Below are positions 61,125 to 64,000 of a stretch of DNA of 64,000 bases, piece by piece. The translations under genes and the position numbers were made by a program. The notes under the pieces were generated by a model, which made no database searches, was not told the origin of the DNA, and worked only from the letters and a program-made list of their open reading frames with translations. Position 1 is the first letter of the stretch. Each line of letters begins with the position of its first letter. The stretch is taken from contig NZ_FOMH01000001.1 of assembly GCF_900112575.1 (NCBI RefSeq), forward strand, positions 186,001 through 250,000. The letters are read 5' to 3'. The stretch comes from Flavobacterium phragmitis (GTDB lineage Bacteria > Bacteroidota > Bacteroidia > Flavobacteriales > Flavobacteriaceae).

Positions 61125-61793
61125 TTATTTTACTTCTTCTATTTTACCTCCAAACACTGTTTTCTGATTAATCTGCTTTGGTTTTCCATAAATGTAAATA
61201 GAGCCTCCTGCGCTCACTTTTGCATCGACAAGAGTCGAAGCATTAACATCAGCTTTTCCGCCAGCAGAAACGCTTACTTTCGTCTGAGAAGTGGCTAATT
61301 TACTTCCAAGGAAGTAACCACCTGCTCCTAAACTTGCATCAAGGTTATCTGCTTTACCAGTTGCAGTGATTTCTCCGCCTGAAACTGAACTTACTTTTAG
61401 TTTATCAACATTCAAATCTACATTAATTTTAGCTCCTTCCTGTGCGCTTACTTTAAATGAAGTTGCTTTTATAGCTTCTTTACTTATAACTTCAGCACCT
61501 TCGTTGGCATCAATCAATTCAATATGTTTATAATACAAAGTAACTTCTAAATCATTTCCTGATAACAATTTTGGAAAAGGCATTCTTAATTTTAAAATAC
61601 CGTTCTTATTAACAGCTTCTAATTCTGCTTCTCTTGTTCCTTTTATAACAACCTTATTCTCTGAAGACTGAACTAATTTTACAGTTAATTTATCGTAAAC
61701 TTTTACGGTATCAAAATCGCCTAATTCTTTGGTAACCTGACCAAAAGATATTTGTACAAATAAAATTGCTACTCCAATTATTAGCTTTTTCAT
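61125..61793 (-). CDS. DUF2807 (auto-transporter head GIN-like) secreted protein
   Basis: A 222-residue exported protein with a signal peptide ending VQISFGQ. The body matches DUF2807, with right-handed beta-helix-like repeats (GDFDTVKVYDKLTVKL, KATSFKVSAQEGAKINVDL, VDKLKVSSVSGGEITATG, KVSAGGSIYIYGKPKQ). Such domains are common in Bacteroidota cell-surface proteins of unknown role. It lies 24 bp after rnr and is probably co-transcribed with it. Confidence 0.88.
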   Translation of the reverse strand: MKKLIIGVAILFVQISFGQVTKELGDFDTVKVYDKLTVKLVQSSENKVVIKGTREAELEAVNKNGILKLRMPFPKLLSGNDLEVTLYYKHIELIDANEGAEVISKEAIKATSFKVSAQEGAKINVDLNVDKLKVSSVSGGEITATGKADNLDASLGAGGYFLGSKLATSQTKVSVSAGGKADVNASTLVDAKVSAGGSIYIYGKPKQINQKTVFGGKIEEVK

Positions 61794-61817
61794 ACTTTTA
61801 TTTTTTAAATTAATACT

Positions 61818-64000
61818 TTATTCTGCTCGTCGCAAAAAATGAAAATCCAATTGTTTTTTAACCAAATCGGCATTTTTAACTTTCACATAAATTTCGTCTC
61901 CTAACTGCAATAAACGATTTGAAGTTGCCCCAACCAATGCATATTGCCTTTCGTCAAAAGTATAATAATCCTCTTTTATTTCTCTGATTCTTACCATTCC
62001 TTCGCATTTGTTAGAAACGATTTCAACATAAATTCCCCATTCAGTAACACCAGAAATAACACCAAGGAATTCTTCGTCCTGATGATCCTGCATGTATTTA
62101 ACCTGCATGTATTTAATACTGTCGCGCTCTGCATTTGTTGCCAAATTTTCCATATTTGAGCAATGCAGACATTTAGTTTCGTAGGTTTCTTCATCTACAG
62201 AAGCTCCTCCATCCAGATAATATTGCAGCAAACGGTGTACCATTACGTCTGGATAACGACGAATTGGCGATGTAAAATGGCTATAATAATCAAAAGCTAA
62301 ACCATAATGGCCAATATTATCTGTCGAATATTTGGCTTTACTCATACTTCTAATAGCAAGAGTATCAATTAGATTTTGCTCTTTTTTGCCATTTACTTCT
62401 TCCATTAAAGAATTCAAAGATTTTGCAATATCGCCTTTATTTCTAAAATCAATTTTATAACCAAATTTAGCGATAACGGTCTGCATTGCAATTAGTTTAT
62501 CTTCATTTGGTTCGTCGTGAATACGGTACACAAAAGTTTTCTTTTGCTTTCCAATGTATTCCGCCACTTTTCTGTTGGCTAAAAGCATAAATTCTTCAAT
62601 CAAATGATTGGCATCTTTTGAGATTTTAAAATAAACCCCTTCTGGTTCTCCTTCTTCGTTAAGATTAAATTTCACTTCAACTTTATCAAAAGAAATAGCA
62701 CCTTGTTGCATTCTTTTCTTTCTTAAAATCTTTGCTAATTCATCTAGTTTCAAAGTAGCTTCAACAATTTCATCTGAAACCACATAAGATTCTCCAGTAA
62801 TAGAAATATCAACTGGAATGGTATTATCTCCTTTTGTTTCAATGATATGTTGTGCTTCTTCGTAAGCAAAACGCTGGTCAGAATAAATTACAGTTCTTCC
62901 AAACCATTGATTGATAACCTGAGCTGTTGGAGAAACTTCAAATATTGCAGAGAATGTATATTTTTCCTCATTTGGACGAAGTGAACAAGCAAAGTTAGAC
63001 AATACTTCTGGAAGCATTGGCACTACTCTATCTACCAAATAAACCGAAGTGGCTCTCTGATACGCTTCATCATCCAAGATTGTTCCTTCTTCCAAGTAAT
63101 ACGAAACATCGGCAATATGGATTCCAATTTCGAAGTTTCCGTTTTCTAACTTTTTGAAAGACAAGGCATCATCAAAATCTTTTGCATCTTTTGGATCTAT
63201 TGTAAACGTAAGCGTATCACGCATATCACGACGTTTTGCAATCTCAGATTCCTGAATTGAGGTATCTAGTTTTTGTGCAAAAACTTCTACTTCAACAGGA
63301 AAATCTGCTGGCAATCCATATTCAGCCAAAATAGCATGAATCTCAGTATTATGTTCTCCAGGTTTTCCTAAAACACGAATTACAGATCCAAACGGACTAT
63401 CGGCTCTTTTTGGCCAATCTTCAATCTTAACTAAAACAACGTCACCGTTTTCTGCTTCACCAATTTTATCTTTTGGAATAAAAATATCGGTATACATTTT
63501 AGGATTTGCAGTAGAAACAAAAGCAAAATTTGGCTGCATATCAATTACACCTACAAACTCTGTTTTATCTCTTTCTATAACTTCAATTACTTCACCTTCA
63601 GGTCTTTTTCCTTTTCTTCTGTTATAAACATAAACCTTTACTTTGTCTTTATCTAAAGCTCGATTCAAATTATTGGTCGGAATAAAAACATCTTCTTCAA
63701 ACTCGTCACAAATAAAATATGCCGTTTTTCTGCTCGTCATATCTATCGTTCCTTCGTAGTAATCCTGACTTACAGCTTTTACTAAGTATTTTCCAGGTTC
63801 TGTTTCTACTATTTTCTTCTGAGCTGCCAAAATCTTTAGATCTTTTATAATCTGATTTCTGCTTTTTGTATCATCAAGTTCTAGCTTTGCTCCTATCTGT
63901 TTGTAATTGAATGGCTTATTAGCATTTTGCGATAAAATCTTCAAGATTTTCCCAGAGAAATCTTTCTCTTTTTTTATCGGCTTTCTAATTTTCTTACTCA
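61818..64000 (-). CDS. rnr: Ribonuclease R (first base of the start codon outside the window)
   Basis: 3'-5' exoribonuclease of the RNase II/RNB family. Translating to the right edge gives SKKIRKPIKKEKDFSGK upstream of the later in-frame TTG at 63944. Only the A of the ATG (at 64001) is missing, giving a 727-residue protein. Order: N-terminal winged helix (residues about 18-70), cold-shock domains (EGTIDMTSRKTAYFICDEF, EFVGVIDMQPNFAFVSTA), the RNB catalytic domain with DPKDAKDFDDALSF, and a C-terminal S1 domain (LGVISGVTEWGIYVEIVSN). The catalytic aspartates of the RNB motif are present. Read-through into DUF2807 and lysE is likely because gaps are 24 and 14 bp. Confidence 0.95.
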   Translation of the reverse strand, partial: SKKIRKPIKKEKDFSGKILKILSQNANKPFNYKQIGAKLELDDTKSRNQIIKDLKILAAQKKIVETEPGKYLVKAVSQDYYEGTIDMTSRKTAYFICDEFEEDVFIPTNNLNRALDKDKVKVYVYNRRKGKRPEGEVIEVIERDKTEFVGVIDMQPNFAFVSTANPKMYTDIFIPKDKIGEAENGDVVLVKIEDWPKRADSPFGSVIRVLGKPGEHNTEIHAILAEYGLPADFPVEVEVFAQKLDTSIQESEIAKRRDMRDTLTFTIDPKDAKDFDDALSFKKLENGNFEIGIHIADVSYYLEEGTILDDEAYQRATSVYLVDRVVPMLPEVLSNFACSLRPNEEKYTFSAIFEVSPTAQVINQWFGRTVIYSDQRFAYEEAQHIIETKGDNTIPVDISITGESYVVSDEIVEATLKLDELAKILRKKRMQQGAISFDKVEVKFNLNEEGEPEGVYFKISKDANHLIEEFMLLANRKVAEYIGKQKKTFVYRIHDEPNEDKLIAMQTVIAKFGYKIDFRNKGDIAKSLNSLMEEVNGKKEQNLIDTLAIRSMSKAKYSTDNIGHYGLAFDYYSHFTSPIRRYPDVMVHRLLQYYLDGGASVDEETYETKCLHCSNMENLATNAERDSIKYMQVKYMQDHQDEEFLGVISGVTEWGIYVEIVSNKCEGMVRIREIKEDYYTFDERQYALVGATSNRLLQLGDEIYVKVKNADLVKKQLDFHFLRRAE

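Noticed and set aside
63944-64000. TTG at 63944 as the rnr start
   Set aside because: The frame continues upstream with a family-like basic N-terminus to the edge, where the TG of an ATG is visible.

Overview
The window looks like chromosomal DNA from a Flavobacterium-type member of the Bacteroidota. The DNA is AT-rich. Where promoters can be seen they follow the Bacteroidota pattern (a -33 TTG/TTTG and a -7 TAnnTTTG) rather than sigma70 boxes, and Shine-Dalgarno sequences are essentially absent. The gliding motility locus sprC-sprD-sprB-sprF is present in the order known from Flavobacterium johnsoniae. The giant SprB here has 5842 residues, against about 6500 in F. johnsoniae as I recall it, so this is probably a related species. 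No phage, insertion sequence or CRISPR array was seen.

Region 1 (1-28 kb, almost all minus strand): a partial LytS-type sensor kinase, then the gliding/type IX secretion (T9SS) locus. Reading in transcription order, two secreted proteins of unknown role and a 136-residue secreted protein overlapping sprC lead into sprC, sprD, sprB and sprF. SprB is the mobile surface adhesin. SprF is the PorP/SprF-type outer-membrane partner for its export. SprC carries a similar C-terminal sorting domain, and SprD begins with a second PorP/SprF-like barrel, so the locus reads as two adhesin/partner pairs.

Region 2 (28.5-44.7 kb): housekeeping and accessory genes on both strands: DNA polymerase III delta', DoxX, an acyl-CoA thioesterase, recA, plsC, a GxxExxY gene set among repeats, trpS, dprA, an HU/SPOR protein, an AraC regulator with a VOC protein, a Pif1-like helicase, an OmpH/Skp lipoprotein, a methyltransferase and a GNAT acetyltransferase.

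Region 3 (44.7-56.7 kb): mnmG (gidA), ybeY and a large DUF4175 protein, with eight ParB-type centromere (parS-like) palindromes packed between mnmG and ybeY and three more between 37.9 and 44.8 kb. gltX, an SPFH protein, a YtxH/holin/small-protein cluster and a 1.2-kb, extremely AT-rich non-coding stretch follow. Together these suggest an origin-proximal, chromosome-segregation region, although that is inference.

Region 4 (56.7-64 kb): glnS with a long C-terminal extension, a RelE/ParE-like toxin-antitoxin pair, folB, tRNA-Cys followed by a 90-bp tandem array that repeats its own 3' end and terminator, and a minus-strand operon rnr - DUF2807 - lysE. rnr runs off the right edge with only the first base of its ATG missing.
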